A stretch of DNA of 64,000 bases from Batrachochytrium dendrobatidis JAM81 (taxonomy: Eukaryota; Chytridiomycota; Chytridiomycetes; Rhizophydiales), in assembly GCF_000203795.2 (NCBI RefSeq), contig NW_006281101.1, forward strand, positions 1,203,279 through 1,267,278, given 5' to 3'. Positions 22,138 to 33,226 of the stretch are shown piece after piece (position 1 is the first letter of the stretch; each line of letters begins with the position of its first letter). The notes beneath the pieces were generated by a model, which saw nothing but the letters and a program-made list of their open reading frames with translations, made no database searches and had not been told where the DNA came from. Made by a program: the position numbers and the translations under genes.

Positions 22138-24573
22138 TCAACTCAGAATAAAATGTGTGCCCAAATGAGTGAGTCGATCGTTAAGGTCTTTGGCACTGAT
22201 TTGCAGTTTTGTGCAAATATCATCAAAATGGTGCTGTCCATCTAAAAGTCTAAAAGGGTTGTCGAATCCAGGCGTTAATAAGCCCATAGTAGGTTGAGCA
22301 GATAGGTAAACAAACCAAACACCATTTACCTTCTATTTCGAGATAGGAGGGTGTCTATGGCCAATCTAGATTCATCAACAGATCGAGTCAAAATAGGATA
22401 TCGATGAACTCGATACACAAACCCTTTCAAAAGACCATATACAATAAATCGCCTACAATAATAATTTTATCGTAATTTGGCATCAGAATAAAAAGATAAT
22501 GCACACACACTACAGTTTAGACATTTTTCGAATCAAACAATTACCTAACATCAATACTAGACATAATTTCTCGATTGTCACTGATCCAGTCAATAATTGT
22601 CATACCGCCTTTGAGAGAACAGTACAAAGAGAGTATGACTCCAAATTTTGGCAATGACACATCTGCGATAGCATTTAAAGACGATACACGGGTTAGTATT
22701 CAAATCAACCTGCGCACAAATGCTAGTAGTTGACATTGCTTACTTGGTTTACATACAAACTGAATACAGTCGTACTGAGCTTCTTCTGAAGATACTAATG
22801 TTGCAACAGCAGAAGTCACGCTATAAATATTGGAAAACTACAGAGCAAATCAGGATCGCATTACAAACTCAATACTAACACAACGATTGGTGATCGTTTT
22901 TGTAAATCATCTAAATCTACCTGAAATATATCAATAAGCCTTACGCATCCATAATAATGCAAATGCTGCACAGCAAGTCGCACAAGCATGATATTAACAT
23001 CAGATAAATATGAAATGCGCTGTACAGAATGAATGCCATTTATAAATGGGATAATCTAGTACCATGGTGAATAAAACAGTTGATTAGTGATATTTGTAAC
23101 CAGTAGTGTTTTGAATTAAACAGCACGGCTTACTCTTTGCATTGTAAGATCCCAATGCTTGTCCATAATGCTTTCCAAATTCAACATCGAGACAGGAACT
23201 TGATAGTCATGAACAAGTGGCGGTGGTGGATAATGAGGAAACAACTTTAGGTTGATCGTGTTTGCATCGTCTACAGCAAATAAAAATAACATTAGTATGA
23301 GCTGAACTGTCCAGGAAATTAAAACACGTTGTAATTTGAATGCACATACTAATAGGGATCTGGCATTCGTTGTATGAATTCAAATCTTCAAGCAGCTGCT
23401 CGATAATGTTTAATACCGTGGCTTTTGTAGCAGGATTGGATAAAAACTCACTTTCTACCTTGTATTTCAAACAGTATATTAGAATTAGAAATGACGCAGT
23501 AGAGCCAACTTATAACAACTGACCTCGAGAGATTTCAATACGCGAGCCATTTTGGTAACAATCTGCTCGTAGCAAGCCGTATTGGCATTGGAATCAAACA
23601 CAAAGCACAAGTTGAACAACATTGCATTACGTTCGTATTTGGGATGCTCAATCAAAACAGGATGACCAACAATTTTGTAGGGAGGAGTAGCAGAAAGTGT
23701 GACTAGACGGTTGCAGAGATCGGATTTGGGAATAATGTAATCTGAGATGGCATCAAAGTCGAGCAAGAGATGCGAGTTTGGAGCTGTTGCTGCCATGTTT
23801 GCGAATGTAGAAATTGTCCCATCCAACAACGCATCATCAGTATTGCTAGAACGAGCATCAAACAAGTTTAGATTGCTATTCGTGCCAGTGCTGCCAGTGC
23901 TATTTGTATGGTGATGAAGAGGCATATGAGGAAGCTGAGGACTCTGTCTGGGACTGGTAGTAAGCGTATGGTCTGCATTGGAAGGCGATTGTCGAGACAC
24001 AACAGCCGGAGACACACCATTGGATGGCAGATCACCCGAGTCACAGGTATCAATGGAAGCCTTGACAGGAGAGACAGGAAAGAAGTCGAATGGGTCTGTC
24101 GATGGGAACGATGGTCCAGTCTGCAGCATTGACGATCGCAGTTGATGCAGATGAGAAGCCGATCCAGTGCTCGAGGCAGACGCAGGACCAGCACTGGAGG
24201 CAGACATCAACTGACCCTCGCTGCTGGCCACAGAACCTTGGCCAGCGTGGAGCGACTTGAGATGAGCAAGAACAGATGTTTGGGTGACTGTAGCAGTTGA
24301 GCTGGTGCTGCCAGTGTGAGCCAGCGACAACGACTCGGGACGATGATGGCTGGATTGAGGCTGGCTGGGATGCAATGGTCTCTGTGGCAGTCCTGGCTGG
24401 ACTGTGTGCGCTGGACTCGAGTCTTGCCAGGCCAGCGCATTCAATGGCATGGATCCTCCGGATCCAATCGACGACCGCACAAAACCCTCTGGGGTTTCGT
24501 ACACCACTTTAGGACCTTGAATGTGATGGAATTCACTAAAGAAGATGGCATGGAGCAGCGGGAATCCTTCCAT
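22138..24573 (-). CDS. NPR2: Npr2/NPRL2, SEACIT/GATOR1 subunit
   Basis: Eight exons on the minus strand: 23524-24573, 23350-23458, 23134-23270, 22921-23055, 22744-22837, 22545-22662, 22330-22452, 22138-22249; 625 residues. Npr2 with Npr3 and Iml1 forms the GAP complex that inhibits TORC1 on amino-acid limitation. Family features: N-terminal LLHAIFFSEFHHIQGPKVVYE; YIIPKSDLCNRLV; ERNAMLFNLCFVFD; DANTINLKLFPHYPPPPLVHDYQVPV; IHSVQRISYL followed by VNIMLVRLAVQHLHYYGC; and C-terminal LLDGQHHFDDIC. A Ser/Pro/His-rich insert of roughly 235 residues separates the first N-terminal block from the rest; animal NPRL2 (about 380 residues) lacks it. I start at the ATG at 24573; an upstream extension in frame begins only with TTG. 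The stop of the next gene upstream is just 73 bp away. Confidence 0.93.
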
Positions 24574-24646
24574 GAGCACAGACTGATGATGGTATAAACT
24601 TGGTTTATTCAAATCTGGTTCAATTGGATCTATTCTTCATTATTAC

Positions 24647-27600
24647 TCAAGAATTGTTCTCTGCATAGATGACTCTACGGAACTTTATAATCCCTCCACT
24701 GACTGATCCCTCGGCTCCTTTCTTGACTCGCAGACTGCAGCTGACGCATTCACGCAGTCCCGTCTTGACACTCTTCATTAGATTTTGCGCGCACGATATC
24801 AACTGCACATCTCGGTCTGAATCTAACGGCGACGACGCCTTTACTGCTGCTACAATCTTGAGCTGCTGCGCAAGTGTCGTCATGTGTGTAAGCGTACCGT
24901 TCAGCTGTATACGAAGTCTTCTGTCTGTGCATGACTCTGCCAAAGGTTGGGCTACTTTAAGAAGTGTGTTGGCATCCACCAGGATGGCTTGTGCTGATTG
25001 AATAAACAATCGTTTGGCTCCTGCATTTTGACCTGAATAGATCAGTTTTTGATGGTGTTGTGATAGATCCAGCATCCGCTGCGACATGCACGCGACAGTT
25101 TCAATAATCGGATTGTTTTCTGTAGCCCAGATTGATGCTTCTACCATCAGTTCCTGTCCTGCAGCCTGTCGGAATTATATGTAGAATACATTCATGTAAA
25201 TATTTCAAAGCTCGCTGCTCACGTACACAGCAAGTCGGTGGTATTTTAACCCATACAACTAATATGTCCTGCATTAAATTCCAAGTACTCGTATTGGCTT
25301 ACCTTGATCGGATTCAAGATGGCTTCTTCAACAGTGAGCATCTGTGGTGCAATCTCATTCACAACAACCGTTTCAGACACCATTTTGGTTAAAGCACGCA
25401 AGGCTTCGTCCTCAACAAACGATGTACGCGAGGGACGTGATGTTCGATTCGAGTCAACAGGCGGTCCGGCAACCATCAGCGTGCTTATTTGCTGATTCAC
25501 ACATTCCAAATCTTTATCCTCGGATTTGACAGGAACCTCGGCAATGGATTCTATAGAAATCACTGCTGCAGAAACAGGTGGCGGTTTGATCAAAACCTCA
25601 TCGCTACCACCCTTGTATGATCCTACTGTGGATCCAAGACTAGATAGTTGCTCGGTAAGATTTTCAACCACAAGATGAATACCTTCCATCTGATCGGCCG
25701 TTACGGGTACGTTTTGTAACATAAGCGTTTGAACATTGGCAACGAGTCCATTAAAAACAGTTTGGACAATATTGAGTTTCATGTCCAATTCAGACTTGTA
25801 TCCCACATCTTCACTGTATTCCTTTTCCTTTTCAGCTACAGCAATAAACTGAGACGCTGCTGCTTGAAGGGATGCTAGACGATGAGCCATGATTTCAGGC
25901 TTGACTCCTTGAGCCAGATCGGCACAGAGAGCGTCCGCTTGCTGATCAAATGCTTTTTTAGAACCAAACACGAGATTGTCGGCAGAAAATATACCTTCTT
26001 GCATTATAACTACTGCTTGTAAATCTCGAACCGCTTCAACGTAAGAAGCCATGATTGTCTTGAAGTGTTCTCGGGATATATTGTCTGTAGGATTGACACG
26101 AACCATATCACTAGCAAGAGATACAGCACATTGCAGCTTTTCAACACGAGAGGTCTTCAGGCGTACCAATTGACATTGTTGCGGATTGGCATGTTCAGTA
26201 GCAGAAAGAGTATGGTTGATGAGATTACCAAGCTTTTGATTTGCTAGGATAAATTGACGGTTAGATTCTGCCATTGCTACACAGTCCTGAGCTTCAGCAG
26301 AAAGTAGCATGGTTGACACTAGTGATCCGGGACGTGTTGGTTCAGAAAGCGTGCCAATAGTGCTAACAAGGTCTCCAACAAGACATCTAGAAACACTTGT
26401 TTCCAAAATAGTAAAGCCTTTGTCAATGGAAGACATCAGCTCTTTGATTTCAACGTCGATTGCGTCTTTGTTGGCCGTAGAAAATTCGCTATATTTTGTG
26501 TTGTTGATGAGTTCTTCAAGCCTAGAAATATTAGTTTGCAGCTCATTTGCAAGAGTATAGGAAAACGTGGTTTGCTTGGTTACACCGATCGTGGAAAGTG
26601 AGCCTAAAATGGGTGTCGATTGACAAAACCACAAATCAATACCAATAAAAAGTGGATGCTTTCAGCAAAATTTGACTGTCTGCTGCATTTGGGGTTTAAA
26701 ATGTAATACCTTGCAGCTCTTTTAAACTTTCTTTGCATGTCACAAGGTAGTTTTGGTAGATTTTTTGACAAGATTCGGATACATTAAGAGTAGAAAATGG
26801 CTCTACAATCATATGCATTGCCGCCTTTCGTCGTTTTTCAGCATTTTCATGGGATGATATCTACAATAAAATTGTCAATATAGCCATTTCCAAGGCACGG
26901 TTATAAAATGTATGGATCACACTGACACATAATTACGAATAGGCTATTATGTGGATCAAAACTACAAAATTTTACCTGATTGATCACTGTACTATGATCC
27001 TCATCTCCCTTCCATAAAACAATTTCATCAATCCGCAAACTAGCATCTCGAAGCTGTTCACATATGCTCTTCATGATCGATGCAGAAGTTTCAATGCCAG
27101 GCTGAGTGATCACCATCTTACAAGCGCTCACTACCAATGGACTTTCCTTTGTAAGTACTTTGATAGCCTCCTGTAGTTCCTGCTGCATAAAGTCTGACAA
27201 GATTTCTCCTACTCGCTGAGACGCAAGCTGCGCAAGAACGACTACACGCTGGGACATTTGTGTAACGCATTGAATATAAGCTTTTGCCTTTTGCTGAAAT
27301 AATTGATCGTCTGATTGTTTGGAAGGACAGTTGAGAAGCCCAGACAAGTGATCTCGAAATACAGTCGATGCTGCAAGAATCTTACGGACTTGAGCATCGT
27401 CAACCACTTGTAGTATATGTGTTGTTCCAGAAAGAATACCCTTTACAGCCTCGAGCAACTGGGTTCGACCAAGATTGGATACTGGGTTTTGTTTGAGCTC
27501 CTTGACCGACGAAACCAGAATTTTTGAAGTGGTCGATACTATATAGTCGTGTAATTAAATAAGTTTGAGTGAATAGTATTGGCCATAATGATACGAACTA

Positions 27601-27983
27601 ATGATAATGACCAGTTGGCCTGAGATATCGAGCCACACGCATTACAAATATGTACAGCAACCATTCTTTGAAAGTAACTGAAGCAATTTGTAGTAGAGCT
27701 CAGATACTAGCTATTTGAATAAGGATGATATTTGAATCCAAAACAAACCTTCTTCACAGGCACCAGGCATATCCTTTTTTATTTGAACATCTGCCATTTG
27801 TTGCTCAACAATCTTGGTTGCCACATTGAGCAAATTGGCCAACTGGGATTCTAGGGCCAGGCTCAATTGGGATAGATCTGGAATAGGAGTTCCATTGAGT
27901 TCAGAATCAGAGATGATGACAATAAGAGCACTGACACTTTCAGCCAGTGGAGATAGGACTTGTTTTGAGGTTTTTGTAAACAT
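24647..27983 (-). CDS. Vinculin/alpha-catenin family actin-linker protein
   Basis: Five exons on the minus strand: 27749-27983, 26976-27538, 26710-26860, 25303-26603, 24647-25165; phases agree and give 922 residues. Vinculins and alpha-catenins are all-helical adaptors linking membrane complexes to F-actin. The start resembles vinculin's first helix (QVLSPLAESVSALIV), followed by DLSQLSLALESQLANLL and KDMPGACEE. Next comes a repeat-1-like LLEAVKGILSGTTHILQVVDDAQVRKIL. A helical head reaches about residue 640. A short proline stretch (KPPPV, near 660) and a disordered linker follow. The tail (about 751-922) carries QLKIVAAVKASSP and CAQNLMKSVKTGLRECVSCS, the vinculin/alpha-catenin tail signature. 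Length (vinculin 1066, alpha-catenin about 906) is nearer alpha-catenin, but the proline linker is vinculin-like. The final hairpin of animal vinculin is not evident. Such genes are absent from yeasts and moulds. Confidence 0.85.
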
Positions 27984-28270
27984 GTTGATGGTAAGCCTGC
28001 TGTTGCAGAGTCGCGACTTTTGATGATTCGAGCCAAGTGCGACTGTCGGGCATCCATTTAGCATTGACAGATTCCAAAATTGGTTGTAATGTAAAGCCAA
28101 GTAGATATACAGATGAAACCATGCGAACATTCTGCAGAAACCAATCGGCAAGTCATTCGTATCATTCAGAAATCCATAAGCAATAATCCGCCCTCAACAC
28201 AGCATCGCATCGACCTTGAAATACTGAAACTCGCCAGTTTTTTACTACTAAAACCAACATCTCCAAAGTC
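27984..28270. promoter_or_regulatory. Divergent promoter between vinculin-like gene and DAHP synthase
   Basis: 287 bp between start codons on opposite strands. The region is open in one reverse frame up to 28151, but that reading adds a segment with no vinculin similarity before the conserved start, so I take it as 5' UTR/promoter. No specific element identified. Confidence 0.4.
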
Positions 28271-29615
28271 ATGACTCTTGCTACTTCAGAAACCTCGACT
28301 GCTGCTACTGGAAAAATCCATTCCACTCTAGCTTCATCGACCCATGCTAGCACTTTGATTAAATGCACTACCGATAAACTCAATGACTTGGATGACAACC
28401 GCATTGTCAACATTCGTCCTCTGATTCCTCCCCAGATTCTTATGGAAGACCTGCCATTAACGGCTGATGCCAACATTACTGTTTCCAAGGCACGTAAAGA
28501 AGCCGAATCAATTCTATCAGGAGAAGACGATCGGCTGCTGGTTATTGTAGGTCCGTGCTCCATTCACGATGTCACGGCTGCAATAGAGTATTCGCAGCTA
28601 CTAAAGAAGTATGCCAGCAACGGCTCTAGCAAGGAACTATGTTTAATCATGAGAGTGTACTTTGAGAAACCTCGTACAACTGTTGGTAAGTAATGCTTCG
28701 TTGATACGGCAGTCATGGCATTCATACCCCTGCTTGCTCAATGATTCGAGTTGTGCTATTTTGCTGTCATGTGAAATCCCGGAGCTTTAATGTGCTTGAA
28801 TTGAATGCTTCCAATTCATCTAATTCAAACTTTTTTTGACAGGATGGAAAGGGCTCATCAATGATCCCGATATGAACAATTCCTTTTCGATTAACAAAGG
28901 ACTACGTACTGCTCGTAAGCTTCTGTTGGATTTGAACAGTAGCGGTGTTCCTGCTGCAGTAGAGTTTCTCGACACAATCTCTCCCCAATTCATTGCAGAT
29001 TTGGTTTCGTGGGGTGCTATTGGAGCTCGCACCACCGAGTCTCAAGTCCACAGAGAACTTGCATCCGGTCTTTCAGTTCCTGTTGGTTTCAAAAATGGCA
29101 CAGATGGCAACGTTCGTATCGCCATTGATGCCATTCGCGCAGCGTCTGCAGGCCATCGCTTTCTTTCTGTCACTAAACATGGTCTATCGGCTATTGTCGA
29201 AACGTCTGGAAATACGTCTTGCCATGTGATTTTGCGTGGTAGTAGTGCTACTGGTCCAAATTACAGCGAGGCAGATGTGCTATCGTGTGCTAAAGATCTT
29301 TGCAAGGCTGGTGTCCGTCCTGCCATCATGATTGACTGCTCTCACGGAAATTCCGAAAAGAACCACAAAAAGCAAGCGGGTGTGGCTATTGAAGTTGCCC
29401 GGCAGCTATCTTCTTGCGATTCCGGATCTTCAATTTGTGGTGTCATGATTGAGTCGCATATCAAAGAGGGAAGGCAGGATGTGCCAATAGAATACGGCAT
29501 GTCAATCACTGATGCTTGCATCAGTTGGGCCGACACTGTCAAGGTTTTGGAAATCCTTCGACAGGGTGTTCGTGCCCGTCGTGAGCGACTTGCATCTTCC
29601 CATTTTTCTGCATAA
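28271..29615 (+). CDS. ARO4: 3-deoxy-D-arabino-heptulosonate 7-phosphate synthase, class I
   Basis: First enzyme of the shikimate pathway: condenses phosphoenolpyruvate and erythrose 4-phosphate to DAHP. Two exons, 28271-28685 and 28843-29615, joined in phase 1 across a 157-nt intron, 395 residues. Class I (AroG/Aro3/Aro4-type) features: [73 protein letters not shown], a DCSHGNSEKNHKKQ metal/substrate loop and a C-terminal IEYGMSITDACISW. The N-terminus is about 30 residues longer than bacterial enzymes and Ser/Thr-rich. Whether feedback is by tyrosine or phenylalanine cannot be read from the sequence, so the symbol stands for the Aro3/Aro4 family. Confidence 0.95.
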
Positions 29616-29782
29616 AGCTTTGGGTTTTTATTTAATGGCTGTTATTTTTGTGCAAAATATGTATGCTTGGCAAAAGTAGGATATAATAGTTGTTGAAATG
29701 TGGTTTGATAGAAATGGTTTATGTTTTAGTGGCAAATGGTAATACGAAACTAGATGGGATTCAGCACGCCAAAAAACGTCGA

Positions 29783-31766
29783 CTATAAATATACCATTCC
29801 TAAAGAGAGCAGTGCAAACATGTATAGTGGGACAACAAGATTATCGTTTTGCTCAGAAAAAGCCTCCAACAAGCCTGCAAGTCAATAGTAATTAGTGAAT
29901 GCAAGTGTAAAAGATCTTTACAGTGTCGGGATATTGATCCTCGAGTATTTACCTGTCAAGACAACCGATATAGCAGATCTAACAAAAAAGCCGACTTTTG
30001 GTACAGAGTCACCAAATCTATCCAGCCAAATCTGGACAGCATATAATGCACCAAGCGATCCAATTACAAACCCGAGCGTACCTTCAACCGTCTTGTCTTT
30101 ACGAAACCATTTTGTCTTGCCAACAGCTTTGCCAATAATCGATGCAGCCGAGTCGCCCACGCCAAGAGACAGAATACCGGTTAAACCAAGTATAAGCAAT
30201 GGTTTATTTTCCAAAACCAAGACAATCTGTGTCAACCACACAGGAACTGCACATCCAAACATCAAAGATAGATGGGATACGACAACTTCTCGACGTTTCT
30301 TTGTTTCACCCTTTGGAGACGATTTAGATTGAACAAGTTGATCTCGCGCGTTTAAAAATTGATGAACAAACATATCCATAGTTTGTGGTTGAATAGGACC
30401 GATATGGAATATACGCATATATTCGATCATGATAAAGGCACTTATTGCAACAGAAAACGCAAGATGCATCAATTGAGGCTACATTTCAGTGCATTCCGTG
30501 TTTCATAAAAGTATTAATGCTTATCGAGGCAAACCAAATAGTCAAATTGCATACCTCTAAAAGATATCCAGGAGCAAATAGAAGCAAAGCTAATGCATGA
30601 AAGTACTTTCGACGAAAATTGATGTGTGATGACAACGATGATGCAGTAGATGACCAAGTGGATGCAATTGTGACTGCCCCTGTAACCAAAATCATCCAAT
30701 ATATTATCAAGTAGGGTCGCCATGTATTTGCATCTGTAATGTACGTAATCGTCCTAGTTGAAAAAACAGTTTAGTCAAGAACTAAACATGGGCTTACTCG
30801 TACATGAGAATGCAAGACCAAATGATCCAGCTACAGTAAAACCACTATATACTCCTATTCTATGCAATCTATATTTCTGGTCAACACACCATGTAAACGG
30901 CTCGGTCTTAATTATTAGCCATATCCATGGATCTATGATACCAACAACGACGATTGCAGATACCGCAAATCCAACTGAATACACGATATGCATTACTCCA
31001 TTATGCTGTGATTCTTGAGCAAGTCTTGCTTGTAAAAGGATTGGATACCCAACTATCCCAATCAAAACCATCCCCCATAGCAATGCAGGATGGAATACAG
31101 AAACAATGCTTCGGGTAAACAGTAATTTCTTTGAAAGCACTTTCATCTATGTATACATCAAAGCTAATAAATATTTGTACTCAATATGCATGATTCAAAA
31201 TATAGTAAACGTACCATTGACAATGAAATGAAAAGCATATCCAAAAGTGAGATGGATGACATTGTTGCTATAATGTATGTTTCCTCAAGGGTCAGGATCT
31301 GTCCCATGATTCGCTGTAGCACAACAAATGCTCCAATAAATAGTACCGGAGCACACGTCAACATCCACCACGAAACTATGCAATAAACAAAGAATTAAAA
31401 TATGGATGGTTTGGTATGTCTGTAGTATTTGTCATTGCGGCCAACAAATACAATACCAAGCAGCCTGGAAAATGCAAATCACGACTTACACGGAGAAAAT
31501 GGAGCAAGTACAGAAATTAAACTGCCCGTAACACCTGCTACTACAGCATATCTCGATGCATCATTTTCTTTGAGCCAATCATGGCATACATGGTTGGCTA
31601 AACACATACCAGAAACAACGTATACGGCATGCATTATGCCTAAAATATACTGTATAAAATTGGACTGGTCTAAACTGAGAATGAGACTGAGGAACAAATC
31701 AACATATCCAACAGCTGTCGATGGGTGAACATTTTCTGTCCAACTCAGAGCCAGTAAAGTATACAT
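29783..31766 (-). CDS. SEC59: Dolichol kinase (Sec59/DOLK family)
   Basis: CTP-dependent kinase of the endoplasmic reticulum membrane making dolichyl phosphate for N-glycosylation, O-mannosylation and GPI anchors. Six exons on the minus strand: 31490-31766, 31215-31375, 30798-31146, 30555-30733, 29953-30478, 29783-29874; 527 residues, matching yeast Sec59 (519) and human DOLK (538). It is highly hydrophobic with many membrane helices. Conserved C-terminal blocks: FRRKYFHALALLLFAPGYLLE, a short FLxxRD-like loop (FLNARDQL), LTGILSLGVGDSAASIIGK (CTP-binding region), KTVEGTLGF and LLEAFSEQNDNLVVPLY. The first exon is the least sure: the frame continues upstream of the ATG at 31766 to an acceptor-like TAG at 31791, and a hydrophobic open stretch in another frame lies at 31780-31870. 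Confidence 0.9.
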
Positions 31767-32184
31767 GCCTAAAATTACCTTGAGATATACCTAGGCAATC
31801 AGCCAAAAGAAAAGTGGATGTAGCAACCAAAGGTACCAGAGTAGTTCCTATAGTGACTCCATACCTACGAGTGCTATGGTCATTATTCCATCAAAAGATC
31901 TTGTCAGATGAATAGTACAAGAATGGTTGGATTCAAAAGTAATGATCAAAACTATAACAGTGATTCATGATCATCACAGCTGCATTCACGTAAAACGAAA
32001 CACTGAACAAGGGTGCCAATCTACTGGGAAATGCTGTTTTGTAAACTCTTTAGTCTACTGGTCTACTGGTAATTGACATGAAAACATCAATTTCTAATAC
32101 ATGCAATCATTGGATTCTCAACCAGAACGCGAATGTGAGTTGGGATACAGGAGTTTATAATTTGAAGATCAGAACAAATGTAGT

Positions 32185-32430
32185 ATCTGGGCTGCAATAT
32201 GTGAACCTGGTGATCGTACAATGTATGGTTATATCAATAGAAAAGGAGAGAAAGCAGATTCAAAACTATAGTTTGTGAGCAGCATATGATGGATGTCTAT
32301 TTGAAACAGCTAATTTCTAATAGGAAAGCGTAACGGATAGTTAACCATTGGCTATTCCAAAACAAGAGGCGATTACTGCAAGATAGTGGTTCATTTTACA
32401 TGAATACGGCTTAATTCAAAACATCAACCC
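32185..32430 (+). repeat. Dispersed repeat family, copy C
   Basis: Same block order as copies A and B: GTATCTGGGCTGCAATATGTG, ACCTGGTGATCGTACAATGTA, TGGTTATAT, a purine-rich stretch, AAAACTATAGTTTG (12-bp palindromic core AAACTATAGTTT at 32263-32274), CTAATTTCTAATAGGAAAGCG, ACCATTGGCTATTCC, GATTACTGCAAGATAG and finally TTCATTTTACATGAATACGG. The last block also occurs near copy A (10754-10775), so the full element is probably 300 bp or more. Confidence 0.7.
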
Positions 32431-33039
32431 AAAACAGCATCAATTGGTCAATGATGGCGCAGATCAGAAGCTCAACTACTATGGCTAGTTCAGCTAATGT
32501 AGTTTATAATTTCAAAATAGATCACAAACCTAAACGTAGCATGTCGGTTTAGTAATTTAGTATTGGATGATGGCAAATGCTCTAGAATGGCTGCAAGAAT
32601 TGAACCCACAGTAAGCACTAGTTTTATTGATACAATGGTAGTCAAGTTGTAAGCCAATTCAACTGTTCACGTTCAACAATACTGTTTTATCGAGTTATTT
32701 TTGTAAAGTTCATGTGGTTTTGAATTACTACTTGCATGCTGCTTCCAAAGTCAGGCTGCTCCTATTCCATCGAGGAGCATGCAACATGTATCCAGCTACC
32801 AGGCAGGGCAATACACACAGCACTGACTCGACCATTCCGAGTATCTACCTAATCAACTGTGGTTCTGCAAACTTTGAAAATATTCGATTGTCAACACAAG
32901 TAGCAAAATTGGCACTGCCAATAAAGACATTGTCCTAGGTTTGATCTGCAACAGCATGTTCGATAGTCGAGACCCAAACACTAACCATTAAACTAACCCA
33001 TTATTTTACGAAATCACTCATGTGCTGACACCTTTATTT

Positions 33040-33100
33040 AATGGTCCATTTTATGTGAGTACGACTGTAATTCATAATAGATTTTCAAAGTCATTGAATC
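33040..33100 (+). repeat. Fragment of the dispersed repeat family (right end)
   Basis: GGTCCATTTTATGTGAGTACG followed by ACTGTAATTCATAAT resembles the right end of copy C (GGTTCATTTTACATGAATACG, GCTTAATTCAAAA) and the copy A counterpart near 10759. It is short and diverged, so this is a tentative call. Confidence 0.4.
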
Positions 33101-33226
33101 TAACTAATCTGCTTGATTTGAATAAATGAAATCACTGCTCAACACTGGCATCTCTAAAACAACACATCCACGAAACCAAGATGCTGTTGAATAAACATCA
33201 AATGCATAATGGCAAAACCATAGAAT

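Larger units (their letters stand above)
31767..33226. other. Intergenic region with dispersed repeat copies
   Basis: About 1.46 kb between dolichol kinase and the velvet gene. It holds dispersed repeat copy C (32185-32430) and a short fragment of the same family (about 33040-33100). The only ORFs are short and unconserved. A hydrophobic open stretch at 31780-31870 on the minus strand might belong to dolichol kinase but cannot be joined in frame without a very short intron. Confidence 0.5.

Noticed and set aside
27984..28151. 56-residue N-terminal extension of the vinculin-like protein
   Set aside because: No similarity to vinculin or alpha-catenin, and the family start aligns with MFTKTSKQVL at 27983.
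28162..28563. 133-codon minus-strand ORF opposite DAHP synthase
   Set aside because: Antisense shadow of the conserved DAHP synthase first exon; no recognisable protein.
31780..31870. Hydrophobic open stretch upstream of dolichol kinase as an extra exon
   Set aside because: It can be joined in frame only with an intron of about 48 nt or 10 nt, and the protein is already full length from the ATG at 31766.
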